39,739 bases of DNA from Phycisphaerales bacterium. Its GTDB lineage: Bacteria; Planctomycetota; Phycisphaerae; Phycisphaerales; UBA1924. The DNA is taken from assembly GCA_022843045.1 (NCBI GenBank), contig JALHOJ010000002.1, positions 81,690 through 121,428 of the forward strand. Reading direction: 5' to 3'. The notes beneath the pieces were generated by a model. It made no database searches and was not told the DNA's origin. It was given only the letters and a program-made list of their open reading frames with translations. A program made the position numbers and the translations under genes. Positions 14,966 through 22,231 of this stretch are shown piece by piece (within the stretch, counting starts at the first letter, position 1; each line of letters opens with the position of its first letter).

Positions 14966-16923
14966 CATGGCTTGGCCGGTGCGTCTGCTGCCAACGCGAC
15001 CGACGCCCGCGTAATCAGCGACACGCCTTCGGGCAAGTGCTGAGCGACGTCTGCGATCACGTCACCCGCCACGCGCCGCGAGAAGAAGCTGCGCCGGGAC
15101 TTACCCATGATCAGCGTGTCGCAGCCGAAGGTGACGGTGTAATCGAGAATCTCCTCGGCGATGGCTGGGCTTGTGATGTAGATCGGGAAGAACGGCACGC
15201 CCGCGCGCTTCGCGATGAGCGCGACGGTGCCCAGAGCCTCCTGGGCCTGCGGATCGTTGTCAATCTTGGGAATCTGTCCCGGGGCGACGTCGAGCACCCG
15301 AAGGGTGCGCACGTACATCGCGAACAGCACGGCGTTGCGCTTCTTGGCGAGGTCCACCGCGTACTCCGCGTTGTCTCGCCCGCGGGCGGCGAGCATGATG
15401 CGGGGGCGGGCGGCGTCGAGCTTTGCGGGGGCCTGCTTGAGTTCTTCCAGCCATCCGTCGGCGGGCGCGGGCAGCGGCTCAAACATCCTGGCTCGCTTGG
15501 CGCGAGACTGCACGGCGAAGCGGGCGATGAGGACGGCGCCCACGATACTGCCCGCGAAGATGGTGGCGTTTGGCTTGGCGATGACGATGGTGACGAAGAT
15601 CGCCGACATCACTACCGCGATCGTCCATAGGAAGCGCCGTTCCCAGGCAGTGATAGGCAGTTCCTTGTTGATCGCGCAGCAGGTCATGTTGATCGCGATT
15701 GCGCCCACCACGCCGATGGCGTACAACTCGCCCAGCGCCTTGTCGTCGTGCACGAAGATCAGGACCAGCGCCGGCCCAGCGGCGGCGAGGATGAGCCCGA
15801 TCCACGGCACGCCGGAGTAGTTGAGCTTTGTGAGGGAGCGCGGCATCTCGCCGTCCTGGGCGAGCGCGTAGTACACCGACACCATCGCGAGGATCGCGGT
15901 GTTCGCCGCCGAGAGCAGGAGCAGGCCGAAGATGATGCCTGCGGCGATGCCGACGATGTTGCCGACCTCCGCGCCGAAGATCTGCGTCGCCGAGAAGTCC
16001 GCGAGCACCTTGACGGCGGTCTGGCGATACTCCAGCACGCCATCGGTGGCGGCTGCGGTCTGTTGCAAGTCCGCGATCTGCTGGGCGGTGGCCCCATCGG
16101 GCGGCGGCGGCACCTTCAGGTCGCTGGAGAGCCCCATCCGTTGCTCGTACGTGACATAGTCGGGCACCTTGGTCTCAAGCCGACCGGGCAGGGCGTTGAT
16201 GGCGATGCAGAAGATCACGTTGAGCGTGATCACCTCGATCAGCACGGGCCAGATGGTGCGTTTGGCGGTCTTCTCGACCGGCTGCTTCATCAGGCCGGTC
16301 ATGCTGGCGACCGCCTCGACGCCCGACAGCGCGAGCACGATGCGGACGAGGCTCTCCCAACTTTCCCAGATGTTGTCGATGCCCTCGACGGTCGGCTTGG
16401 CCGCCTTGAGGCCTTCGGGCAGCATCGGGATGCACATCGCTCCGATGATCGCGCTGGCGATGATTGCGACCACTGCGATCACGAGCGCGAATCGCCCCGC
16501 GGCCCGCGCGCCGAACCAGTTGATGATGCCCAAGACGAACATTGTGCCAATCGCCGAGGCGACCACCACCGTTTTGGACTCCACGCCCAGGTAGTGATAT
16601 CCCTCCACCGCCGAGAGCGCCGCGGTGACGATGAAGTCGCAGATGAGCAATGTCGCCGCGATCACGGCAAGCAGCGGACTGATCTTGCGGGCCGCTGAGT
16701 ACACCCCGCCACCATCGGGGAAGCACCGGCACACAATCGTGTATCCCCAAGCGACCGCCGCCATGATCAGCGACATGACTGCGAGGTAGTAGATCGATGC
16801 GTGGGCGGTGTAGTAGAACGCCAAACCGAGCACGTACAGGCGGCTTGTGCCCCAGTCTCCGAAGAGGAGAGGCCCCGAGTGCAGCCAGCCGAGCGTCCGC
16901 GGTCGTGATTCTGCGACAAGCAT
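14965..16923 (-). CDS. APC-superfamily amino acid permease fused to a universal stress protein domain
   Basis: This 652-residue protein has two parts. Residues ~30-480 hold about twelve hydrophobic segments of an amino acid/polyamine/organocation permease, with the family-type SGVEAVASMTG and repeated small-residue helices. A ~70-residue soluble loop with PPPPDG interrupts it near residue 280. Residues ~505-640 are a cytoplasmic UspA-like domain opening PRIMLAARGRDNAEYAVDLA and ending with the nucleotide-binding-type signature MGKSRRSFFSRRVAGDV. Permeases with Usp tails are known, and the tail is thought to couple transport to ATP or stress state; the substrate is unknown. The start at 16923 is the first ATG at the protein-like boundary. 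The open frame upstream to 17175 overlaps the divergent gene and is not protein-like. Confidence 0.87.
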   Translation of the reverse strand: MLVAESRPRTLGWLHSGPLLFGDWGTSRLYVLGLAFYYTAHASIYYLAVMSLIMAAVAWGYTIVCRCFPDGGGVYSAARKISPLLAVIAATLLICDFIVTAALSAVEGYHYLGVESKTVVVASAIGTMFVLGIINWFGARAAGRFALVIAVVAIIASAIIGAMCIPMLPEGLKAAKPTVEGIDNIWESWESLVRIVLALSGVEAVASMTGLMKQPVEKTAKRTIWPVLIEVITLNVIFCIAINALPGRLETKVPDYVTYEQRMGLSSDLKVPPPPDGATAQQIADLQQTAAATDGVLEYRQTAVKVLADFSATQIFGAEVGNIVGIAAGIIFGLLLLSAANTAILAMVSVYYALAQDGEMPRSLTKLNYSGVPWIGLILAAAGPALVLIFVHDDKALGELYAIGVVGAIAINMTCCAINKELPITAWERRFLWTIAVVMSAIFVTIVIAKPNATIFAGSIVGAVLIARFAVQSRAKRARMFEPLPAPADGWLEELKQAPAKLDAARPRIMLAARGRDNAEYAVDLAKKRNAVLFAMYVRTLRVLDVAPGQIPKIDNDPQAQEALGTVALIAKRAGVPFFPIYITSPAIAEEILDYTVTFGCDTLIMGKSRRSFFSRRVAGDVIADVAQHLPEGVSLITRASVALAADAPAKP

Positions 16924-16981
16924 GGTGAGAGCGGGGGGAAGGGAAGGGTGCGGACGTGAAGCGGTCCAAATCGGACCGGCG

Positions 16982-17011
16982 AGTGTAGATGGCGGAGGCG
17001 TCACAATACAA
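16982..17011 (-). promoter_or_regulatory. Putative promoter of the permease gene (TTGTAT-N18-TACACT)
   Basis: On the minus strand TTGTAT (17006-17011) is 18 bp from TACACT (16982-16987), giving a leader of about 55 nt. It overlaps the opposite-strand -10 of the gene at 17018, so the two promoters may compete. Confidence 0.45.
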
Positions 17012-17012
17012 T
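17007..17012 (+). promoter_or_regulatory. Leaderless-type -10 (TACAAT) before a GTG start
   Basis: TACAAT is followed by TGCGG and the GTG at 17018. The 5-nt gap is the same as for the ATG genes and is the main reason for choosing this GTG. Confidence 0.6.
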
Positions 17013-17017
17013 TGCGG

Positions 17018-17872
17018 GTGACAGAACCCAATCGCAACCCGAATCTGACCTCCAAACCCGCCCCCGCTGGCACCTCGTCGCGATCACTCACTTGGGCGAT
17101 GCTGCTCGCGAAGTGGACCGACTTTGCCAAGGCCAGCGTTGCTTTGCCCGAAGGGGGCGAGGCGGGGCGGATCAAGCAGGCTGTGCCTGCGTTGATCGGC
17201 TTGCAGGGTGTGACCGCCGCGCTGGACGAGGTGGATCAACTGGCGCCCAAAGAGCGTGCGGCGGGGCTGGACATGGCCGAGGTGCTGATTCGCCAGTACG
17301 CCGGGCAGATCAACGAGATTTGGCGGGGCGTGAGTCTTCATGAAGGGGTGGAGGAGTTCATCACCGACGCCCGCACCGCGATTGAAGAGGCCAGGCGAGC
17401 CGGCGCGGGGTGGATTCTGCAATCGGAGTCGCTGGTGGGCCAACACCCTGCGGAGCTCGTCGCGCAGTTGCTCGAGATGGGTTTTGCAGGCGATGTGTTC
17501 GTGCCCTCGCCTGGCGTGCGGCTGTTTGGCGGGTGCCCGGTCGCGTTCGCTCGCGACGCCAATGGCGGCCAACCGCCGGAGGACGTGTGCGCGTTGATCC
17601 ATGAGCATGTTGCTGCGGGCTTGGAGGAAACCGGCAAGCGGGCCCAGCAGATGATCCATCGCAGCGTGCAACGCGGCTTGCGCCAGGCCTATCGCCAGTT
17701 TGACTTCGCCAAGGGCGGACCGGTGCGGGACTTGGTGGTGGGGGAGGATGAGCTGCCGCCCGGCCAGCCGCTGCTCGTGCCTGCGTTGCTTGCCGGCGTG
17801 GCCCAGCCCGTCTCGCTACCGATTCGCGGGGCGAGCGATCAGGATGAACTGCCCGTGGTGTGGTCGGAGTGA
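17018..17872 (+). CDS. Hypothetical protein, 284 residues
   Basis: No family was recognised. After a Pro/Thr/Ser-rich stretch of ~27 residues comes MLLAKWTDFAKASVALPEGG, which looks like the start of a folded helical region, then a long helix-rich middle (EFITDARTAIEEARRAGAG) and ALIHEHVAAGLEETGKRAQQ. The C-terminal third has PVRDLVVGEDELPPGQPLL and VSLPIRGASDQDELPVVWSE, more beta in character. There is no signal peptide or membrane segment. The GTG at 17018 is preferred over the ATG at 17099 because TACAAT ends 5 nt upstream. It diverges from the permease gene, and nuoJ follows after 265 bp. A purely cytoplasmic role is inferred from composition only. Confidence 0.75.
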   Translation: MTEPNRNPNLTSKPAPAGTSSRSLTWAMLLAKWTDFAKASVALPEGGEAGRIKQAVPALIGLQGVTAALDEVDQLAPKERAAGLDMAEVLIRQYAGQINEIWRGVSLHEGVEEFITDARTAIEEARRAGAGWILQSESLVGQHPAELVAQLLEMGFAGDVFVPSPGVRLFGGCPVAFARDANGGQPPEDVCALIHEHVAAGLEETGKRAQQMIHRSVQRGLRQAYRQFDFAKGGPVRDLVVGEDELPPGQPLLVPALLAGVAQPVSLPIRGASDQDELPVVWSE

Positions 17873-18137
17873 GTGAAGTGTTGATCTCAGGAACGCCCAA
17901 CACCACGTACGTGACGAGGTTGGGCTCGCCGTAAACCCAGCCGCTCGCCCCGAGCCCGCGGGGCAGGGTGGAAGAACGTCCACCGAACCGCTATCCTGCG
18001 GGCTTCTTCGCCGGGCTCAGGATGGGTTCGCGCGGTTCGTTCGTCGTCTCGGCGGGCGAAAGTGTGGGGGCGAAGGGTGGTGGTCGCCAAGTTCCGGCGG
18101 CCACACTGCGGGGCGGGTTTGGAGCGGGTTTGCAACG

Positions 18138-19196
18138 ATGATCAACCCTTACCTGCTTTTCGGATTGCTCGTGGTGGGCGCGGTTGGGGTCGTGATGGCC
18201 CTTCCAAGACGCGGGACCAACCCCCAAGTGCTGGGCGCTGCGGTTGCGGGTCTGGCGGGTGGCCTGTTGATGCTCTTCCTGGGGCTCAAGGCCGGTCCCG
18301 ACAAGATTCCGAATTTGTTCTTCTATGTGTTTGCCGCGGTGGGGCTGGGTGGGGCCTTGCGCGTGATCACGCATCCGCGGCCTGTGTACGCCGCGCTGTA
18401 CTTCATCATGACGGTGCTGGCGAGCGCGGGCCTGTTCCTGCTGCTCTCGGCGGAGTTCATGGCGTTTGCCCTGATCATCGTGTACGCGGGGGCGATCCTG
18501 ATCACGTACCTGTTCGTGATCATGCTCGCGACGCAGGCGCCCGAAGAGGGCCAGGAAGACGTGCTGGCGGACTATGACACGCGGGCCAACGAGCCAGTCG
18601 CGGCGACCGTCATCGGCTTTGTGCTGCTGGCGGCGCTCACTGTCATGCTCTTCCGCGGCACGAGCGCGTTGCCCGCGCCGGCTAAGGCGAATCCCGACCT
18701 GTTGCTGGCCGACATGCCCCGCAAGGTTGACCGTTTGCTCGAGACCAACGGCGTGATGGGGCCCAAGGACGTGATCGATCGGACGGACTGGAACGCCGGT
18801 GTTGTCGAATTCACCACCGCCGCGGGTGCCAAGATGGTGCTCGAGCGCAGTGTGGGCAAGGGTGGCACGCTGAGCGAAGTCGCTGCGGACGGCACACGCA
18901 AGGTCGTTCGCGAGAACGCCTGGCCCGAAGACCTCCGGGTCACCAACGCCGAGTTGCTCGGTTTCAATCTCCTGCGTGATCACCCCGGCACCATCGAAAT
19001 CGCGGGCGTGATTCTGCTGATGGCCATGCTCGGCGCGGTCGTGCTCAGCCGCAAGCAGGTGCAGATTGATGAGGACGCCAAGAAGGCTCGCGTGACGCAA
19101 CTTGCTCAGGCCGATCCATCGTTTGATCCGGGCAGCGAGTCGCCGATCGAACTGGTGCAGCAGCCCGCCAGCAGCCTTGAGGAGGCGGCCCGATGA
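18138..19196 (+). CDS. nuoJ: NADH-quinone oxidoreductase subunit J, enlarged
   Basis: This is a membrane subunit of complex I lying between the quinone module and the antiporter-like subunits. The NuoJ core is residues ~57-130 (FFYVFAAVGLGGALRVITH, LIIVYAGAILITYLFVIML). At 352 residues it is nearly twice the usual length. An N-terminal extension of ~56 residues adds two hydrophobic helices. A ~100-residue soluble region (about 175-275, with ADMPRKVDRLLETNG and AAGAKMVLERSVG) sits before the last helix, HPGTIEIAGVILLMAMLGAVV. It heads a J-K-L-M-N set, and its stop overlaps the nuoK start by 4 nt. GGAG lies 13 nt before the start, somewhat far. The genes for subunits A-I are not in the window. 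Confidence 0.93.
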   Translation: MINPYLLFGLLVVGAVGVVMALPRRGTNPQVLGAAVAGLAGGLLMLFLGLKAGPDKIPNLFFYVFAAVGLGGALRVITHPRPVYAALYFIMTVLASAGLFLLLSAEFMAFALIIVYAGAILITYLFVIMLATQAPEEGQEDVLADYDTRANEPVAATVIGFVLLAALTVMLFRGTSALPAPAKANPDLLLADMPRKVDRLLETNGVMGPKDVIDRTDWNAGVVEFTTAAGAKMVLERSVGKGGTLSEVAADGTRKVVRENAWPEDLRVTNAELLGFNLLRDHPGTIEIAGVILLMAMLGAVVLSRKQVQIDEDAKKARVTQLAQADPSFDPGSESPIELVQQPASSLEEAAR

Positions 19197-19567
19197 ACAT
19201 GACCACCCTCACCACCGGGTTCGTCCCAACTCTGGCTCAGGCCGGTTTTCCCGAAGTCATGAGCCAGGTGACGCTTGGGCACTACTTGGTCGTCGCGGCG
19301 ATCATGTTCGTGCTGGGCATGATCGGCTTCCTGACGCGCCGCAACCTGATCATCATGTTCCTCTGCACGGAACTGATGTTCCAGGCCGCTGGCATCGCTC
19401 TGATTGCCTTCGGCCGCTACCACCTGGACTTCAGCGGCCAGACCTTCGTGATCTTCGTCCTGACCGTCGCGGCTGCTGAGGCGGCGATGGCCCTGGCCCT
19501 CATCGTCCTGTTGTATCGCCGCAAGGAAAGCCTGAACGCGGAAGAGTGGAAGGACTTGCAGGGGTAA
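19193..19567 (+). CDS. nuoK: NADH-quinone oxidoreductase subunit K
   Basis: This 124-residue, three-helix membrane subunit belongs to the MrpC-like proton-pathway family. Residues 27-47 (LGHYLVVAAIMFVLGMIGFL) form helix 1. RRNLIIMFLCTELMFQAAG forms helix 2, with the conserved Glu of the LxxxEL motif that is needed for proton translocation. FVIFVLTVAAAEAAMALALI forms helix 3, with its second conserved Glu. The protein has ~20 extra N-terminal residues compared with the usual ~100, and an internal ATG (MSQVTLGHY) would give the classical length. The ATGA overlap with nuoJ supports the longer start and suggests translational coupling. The 140-bp spacer to nuoL is filled by a repeat. Confidence 0.95.
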   Translation: MNMTTLTTGFVPTLAQAGFPEVMSQVTLGHYLVVAAIMFVLGMIGFLTRRNLIIMFLCTELMFQAAGIALIAFGRYHLDFSGQTFVIFVLTVAAAEAAMALALIVLLYRRKESLNAEEWKDLQG

Positions 19568-19569
19568 CG

Positions 19570-19691
19570 GGGTAGCCCGCCTCTCTATGGCGGGCGAGTG
19601 TTTTCGGCGTGCATCAACAGTTGGTCTTCTGAAGTTGGTCTTTTGATCCAAGCATCGATCTTCACGCCCGCCTCGCAGAGGCGGGCTACCC
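19570..19691. repeat. 122-bp element with 15-bp perfect terminal inverted repeats between nuoK and nuoL
   Basis: GGGTAGCCCGCCTCT (19570-19584) is exactly complementary to 19677-19691. Each end also folds on itself (CCCGCC with GGCGGG on the left, CCCGCCT with AGGCGGG on the right). The interior has a direct repeat of AGTTGGTCTT. It starts 3 bp after the nuoK stop and ends exactly where the nuoL Shine-Dalgarno (AAGGAG) begins. It has no coding capacity, so it looks like a REP- or MITE-like insertion. Confidence 0.8.
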
Positions 19692-19707
19692 AAGGAGCGG
19701 CAAAGGC

Positions 19708-22089
19708 GTGACGCATCACCTGACCATGCTCGAAACCTTGACCTCGCTGGCGGTCGCCGCTGGTGAGGGGCACGCCGGGGGCGCTGGCGCGATGCGGGAG
19801 GCCCCGCAGTGGGTCCTCGCCATCGCACTGCTGCCGTTCGCCGCGTTCCTGCTCAACGGCGTGTGCGCGGCTCTGAAGGTCCGCAACCAGTTCCCGGCGT
19901 GGCTGACTATCGGCACGCTTGCGACCAGCTTTGGCCTGACGCTGTACCTGTTCCTGAACTACTTCACCGGCGCGGATCGCGCTCCCATGCACGTCCACGG
20001 TTTTGAGTGGATCCACTTCCAGTGGGGCGCAACCGAGGCTCAGACCTTCATCTCCAACTTCGCGTTCTACATCGATGGCCTCACCTGCCTCTGGATTCTG
20101 TTCGTGACGGGCCTTGCGACTTTGATTGCGCTGTACTCCAGCGAGTACATGAATCACGACGTTGGCTTGGGCTACTGCCGGTTCTTCGCGGCGTTCAGCC
20201 TCTTCGTCTTCAGCATGCTCGTGCTGGTGATGGCCGACAATCTGCTGCTCATGTTCCTGGGCTGGGAAGGCGTGGGGCTGTGCTCTTACCTGCTGATCGG
20301 GTACTTCTACAAGAAGCCCGCCGCCGTCGCCGCCGCCAAGAAGGCGTTCATCATCAACCGCATTGGCGACCTTGGCCTGCTCATGGCCATCTTCAGCGCG
20401 TATGGCATCTTCGGCACGGTTGAGTACTCGAAGATCTTCGCGATGGTGGCTGCCAACGCTGATGGGGCGGGCAACCTGCTCTCTGTCAACACCTGGGCCG
20501 GCATCGTGCTGCCCTTGCTCTTGACCGCTGGCGCGTTTGGCAAGTCGGCCCAGTTGTTCTTCTACGTGTGGCTGCCCGACGCCATGGAAGGTCCCACGCC
20601 CGTTTCGGCGTTGATCCACGCCGCGACGATGGTCACGGCGGGCGTCTTCCTGATTGCCCGCCTGTACCCTGTGTACACGATTGATCCTGCGCTGACGATC
20701 CTCACGCTCGTCGCCTGGTGCGGAGCGATCACCGCCTTCTGGGCCGCGACGATTGAAATGGCGATCTTCGACATCAAGCGCGTGATGGGTTACTCGACCA
20801 TCAGCCAACTTGGCTTCATGTTCGCGGGGCTGGGGTTGCTCAGCCCCACAGGCGCCGCGTTCCACACCTTTACGCACGCGTTCTTCAAGGCCACGCTCTT
20901 CCTGGGCGTCGGCGCCGTCATGCACGGGTTTGGCGGTCAGCTGGACCTGCGTCGCTTGTCGGGCGTCGCGTGGATGCGCGGGTTTGGTCTGGTCGGCATC
21001 GCGATGTTGATCGGTTCGATCAATCTTTCGGGCGTGCCTTTCACCGCCGGGTTCTTCAGCAAGGACATGATTCTCGCCCAGGGCTTCACGACGCCCTCGA
21101 CGATGATCGGCGGGGCCCAGATCGTCGCGTGGATCCTGCTCATCACCGCCGGGATGACGGCGTACTACACCTTCCGAACCTTCTTCCGCGTCTACACCGG
21201 CCCCAAGGAGTTCAACCCGGGCGACGACGCCGAACTGCTTGATCTGGGGCGGCACCCCAAGGGAACCAACCTCGAGCAATGGCACAAGGAACACGGCCAT
21301 GGTCACGGCCACGGGCATGGCCATGATCACAGCCACGATCACGGTCACGCGCACGACCACGGCGCGGGCTCGGTTGCCGATCGCCGCCTCCAGACCCGCA
21401 TTGACTTCGATCCCACCACCGAAGAATTCGATCCGCATCCGCCCGGCTGGGCGATGAAGGCGGCGATCCTCGCGTGCATGCTCTGCAGCATTCTCGCGGC
21501 GGGGTTGTACTTCATGAAGACCGCCGGCCCCGGCGCTGAGCATGGCGGCTGGGTCGGCAGCATGATCCACCCCAGCAGTGCGCACTTCGCTTCGCCAGAG
21601 TTTGGCAAGACCGCGACGCACATGGGCCAGCCGCATGAGCCGGCGGCGTTCTTTGGCCAGGACGCGCACAAGCTGATGTACTACGTCAGCGCGGGCGTGG
21701 GCCTGATCGGCATCCTGATCGCAGCGTTCCTGCACGGGCCCAAGGGCTGGCAGGGCCTGTTCATCGGCAACCGCGTGATCGCGGAGAAGAGCCGGGCGGA
21801 CGGCCTCATCAACCTGTTCGGCCCGATCACCAAGGTCGCTCGGAACAAGTGGTACGTGGACGAAATCTACGACGCCATCATCGTCAAGCCCTTGCATGTC
21901 CTGAGCCACATCTTCCACCTGATCGACCAGTACATCGTCGACGGCATCGTCAACCTCTGTGGCGCGATCCCGCGCTGGATCGGCAAGGCCCTGCGTCCGA
22001 CCCAATCGGGCGAGATTCATGGGTACGCGATCGGGATGGCGGGGGGCGTCGCGGTGCTGCTGGTACTTGTGTTCGTGCTGACCAGTTAA
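19708..22089 (+). CDS. nuoL: NADH-quinone oxidoreductase subunit L
   Basis: This 793-residue protein is the distal antiporter-like proton pump of complex I. Core marks are FYIDGLTCLWILFVTGLATL, the helix with the key Glu in FLGWEGVGLCSYLLIGYF, the Lys-bearing FGKSAQLFFYVWLPDAMEGPTPVSALIHAATMV, and MGYSTISQLGFM. It is longer than the ~610 residues of E. coli NuoL. The excess lies mainly in a cytoplasm- or periplasm-exposed stretch between the last core helices, including a His-rich tract at residues 529-552 where His alternates with Gly, Asp, Ser or Ala. The start is the GTG at 19708, with AAGGAG at 19692-19697, 10 nt away; an ATG follows at 19726. The long C-terminal region with KWYVDEIYDAIIVKPL matches the lateral-helix end of the family. 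Confidence 0.95.
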   Translation: MTHHLTMLETLTSLAVAAGEGHAGGAGAMREAPQWVLAIALLPFAAFLLNGVCAALKVRNQFPAWLTIGTLATSFGLTLYLFLNYFTGADRAPMHVHGFEWIHFQWGATEAQTFISNFAFYIDGLTCLWILFVTGLATLIALYSSEYMNHDVGLGYCRFFAAFSLFVFSMLVLVMADNLLLMFLGWEGVGLCSYLLIGYFYKKPAAVAAAKKAFIINRIGDLGLLMAIFSAYGIFGTVEYSKIFAMVAANADGAGNLLSVNTWAGIVLPLLLTAGAFGKSAQLFFYVWLPDAMEGPTPVSALIHAATMVTAGVFLIARLYPVYTIDPALTILTLVAWCGAITAFWAATIEMAIFDIKRVMGYSTISQLGFMFAGLGLLSPTGAAFHTFTHAFFKATLFLGVGAVMHGFGGQLDLRRLSGVAWMRGFGLVGIAMLIGSINLSGVPFTAGFFSKDMILAQGFTTPSTMIGGAQIVAWILLITAGMTAYYTFRTFFRVYTGPKEFNPGDDAELLDLGRHPKGTNLEQWHKEHGHGHGHGHGHDHSHDHGHAHDHGAGSVADRRLQTRIDFDPTTEEFDPHPPGWAMKAAILACMLCSILAAGLYFMKTAGPGAEHGGWVGSMIHPSSAHFASPEFGKTATHMGQPHEPAAFFGQDAHKLMYYVSAGVGLIGILIAAFLHGPKGWQGLFIGNRVIAEKSRADGLINLFGPITKVARNKWYVDEIYDAIIVKPLHVLSHIFHLIDQYIVDGIVNLCGAIPRWIGKALRPTQSGEIHGYAIGMAGGVAVLLVLVFVLTS

Positions 22090-22096
22090 AGAGAGT

Positions 22097-22201
22097 TCAC
22101 CACAAAGGCACAAAGGTCACAAAGAAGAGAGACCTTGTGTCGTCTCAGTTCAGGTCTGTTGGCTTTCTGTCTTCTTCTTGCTCTTGGTGTCTTTGTGGTG
22201 A
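22097..22201. repeat. Inverted repeat (CACAAAG type) between nuoL and nuoM
   Basis: TCACCACAAAG (22097-22107) is complementary to CTTTGTGGTGA (22191-22201). The left arm contains three spaced CACAAAG units and the right arm is T-rich, so a longer imperfect stem is possible. Its base composition is clearly more AT-rich than that of the flanking genes. It occupies most of the 142-bp spacer. Confidence 0.75.
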
Positions 22202-22231
22202 TTCAAGTTCCCGTCTGATTCGAGAACCCGC

